This document shows positions 39,946-40,502 of a DNA stretch of 40,502 bases, piece by piece. The stretch covers positions 1 through 40,502 of the forward strand of contig JAEOTP010000032.1 of the NCBI GenBank assembly GCA_016839765.1, read 5' to 3'. This stretch comes from Promethearchaeota archaeon. GTDB taxonomy: Archaea; Asgardarchaeota; Lokiarchaeia; Sigyniarchaeales; SOKP01. The translations under genes and the position numbers were made by a program. Position 1 is the first letter of the stretch. Every line of letters starts with the position of its first letter. The notes beneath the pieces were generated by a model. That model was not told the origin of the DNA. It was given only the letters and a program-made list of their open reading frames with translations, and did no database searches.

Positions 39946-40502
39946 ATGTCTGATGTGAAAGAAGAACACCGTGAGTTTAAAACGGATGAAGATTTTGATC
40001 AAGATTTTTTTAAAAATATAGAAAGAAAATCAAATATTTGGCAGTGCATCCAATGTGGAACTTGTACAGCGAGTTGCGAAAGTGGGAGATGGACTGCTTT
40101 AAAGACGCGTTCAATTGTGAGAAAAGTAGTTTTAGGAGATTTATCGGTTTTAAAAGATCCAGATATTTGGCTGTGTACTACATGCTATCAGTGTTACGAG
40201 CGATGTCCACGTGATGTAAGACCTACCGATGTAATTATGGAGTTAAGAAATTATGCTACAAAACTAGGAAATATTTCTCCTAATCATAGGGCTGTTGTAG
40301 GTTATCTAAAAAACTTTGGACATGCTGTACCGATAAATGATGAGGTAAAAAAACAGCGCGTCGAATTAGGATTAGAAGAATTACCCCCTACTGCGTTTAA
40401 ATTTAAACAAGAGGGGGATGATAAAGATTTAAAGAATATTGAAGAACATATGTTCGATTTACCTCCAGTTAAGGAGGATAAAAAAGAAGAGGAGGAGGCA
40501 TA
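39946..40502 (+). CDS. hdrC: Heterodisulfide reductase subunit C-like protein (HdrC), runs off the window
   Basis: 185 codons plus two bases (TA) to the edge, so the stop may be the very next base or the protein may go on. Two 4Fe-4S motifs of the CX2CX2CX3C type are clear: CIQCGTCTASC near residue 35 and CTTCYQCYERCP near residue 85, followed by VRPTDVIMELRNYA as in HdrC. The C-terminal 40 residues are acidic and low in structure. HdrC passes electrons between HdrA and HdrB in soluble heterodisulfide reductase and related sHdr complexes. ATG 39946 has an AAGTGATG element before it. hdrB probably follows outside the window; its absence here is only due to the edge. Confidence 0.88.
   Translation, partial: MSDVKEEHREFKTDEDFDQDFFKNIERKSNIWQCIQCGTCTASCESGRWTALKTRSIVRKVVLGDLSVLKDPDIWLCTTCYQCYERCPRDVRPTDVIMELRNYATKLGNISPNHRAVVGYLKNFGHAVPINDEVKKQRVELGLEELPPTAFKFKQEGDDKDLKNIEEHMFDLPPVKEDKKEEEEA

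Noticed and set aside
1-40502. CRISPR arrays, insertion sequences, phage genes, rRNA or tRNA genes
   Set aside because: No regularly spaced repeats, transposase, integrase, att-like duplications or structural RNA genes were seen anywhere in the window.

Overview
The window is strongly AT-rich (roughly 30% G+C by eye) and gene-dense. It looks like the chromosome of an Asgard archaeon, most likely of the Lokiarchaeia (Promethearchaeota) group. The main evidence is a set of eukaryote-like genes: two Roadblock/LC7-Ras-like GTPase fusions, a RING-H2 finger protein, a longin-plus-roadblock-like protein and a second longin-like protein. These sit beside ordinary archaeal genes: a ThiD-ThiN fusion, ThiC, an Lrp/AsnC regulator, a geranylgeranyl-reductase-like flavoprotein and HdrC. 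Promoters look archaeal (TATA-like boxes such as TTTAAATA), and many genes start at TTG. The taxonomic call is an inference from gene content; no rRNA or tRNA gene was seen.

Layout. Positions 1-4215 hold the 5' end of a GNAT acetyltransferase, the two tandem GTPase fusions (minus strand) and, divergently, the RING-TPR protein. Positions 4242-9362 are a thiamine region: thiD-thiN fusion, an inserted membrane alpha/beta hydrolase on the other strand, a decayed second copy of the ThiN C-terminus (7646-7873) and thiC. Positions 9515-17000 carry a Nudix hydrolase, a large cell-surface papain-like protease with CARDB-type domains, a protein tyrosine/dual-specificity phosphatase, an unrecognised 384-residue protein and a YtcJ-like amidohydrolase. 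Positions 17135-24866 carry a TPR scaffold made of about ten 58-residue modules, the geranylgeranyl-reductase-like protein, the longin/roadblock-like protein, thioredoxin, a small HTH protein, two small unknown genes and a CPBP-family membrane protease. Positions 24881-32435 hold a second membrane-anchored alpha/beta hydrolase, a zinc-ribbon membrane protein, the second longin-like protein and three tandem HGSNAT/DUF1624-like membrane acyltransferases. The first two acyltransferases arose by a recent duplication that copied the promoter as well. Positions 32459-37065 hold a B12-binding-type radical SAM enzyme, a J-domain protein, an EamA transporter, a coiled-coil peptide and a winged-helix orphan.

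The right end (37213-40502) is the most coherent functional unit. A divergent Lrp/AsnC regulator is followed by tusA, dsrE-, dsrF- and dsrH-like genes, a DsrE2-like gene and hdrC, which runs to the window edge. This suggests a sulfur-relay module delivering persulfide sulfur to, or receiving it from, a heterodisulfide-reductase-type complex. The DsrF-like partner lacks a cysteine in the expected place and the DsrH-like partner has none. Inverted repeats lie at the lrp, tusA and dsrE2 promoters, and another lies at the thioredoxin promoter.

The GTPases, the longin/roadblock-like proteins and the RING protein are plausible parts of Asgard signalling and membrane-regulation machinery. They are scattered here rather than forming one operon, so any partnership between them is inference.
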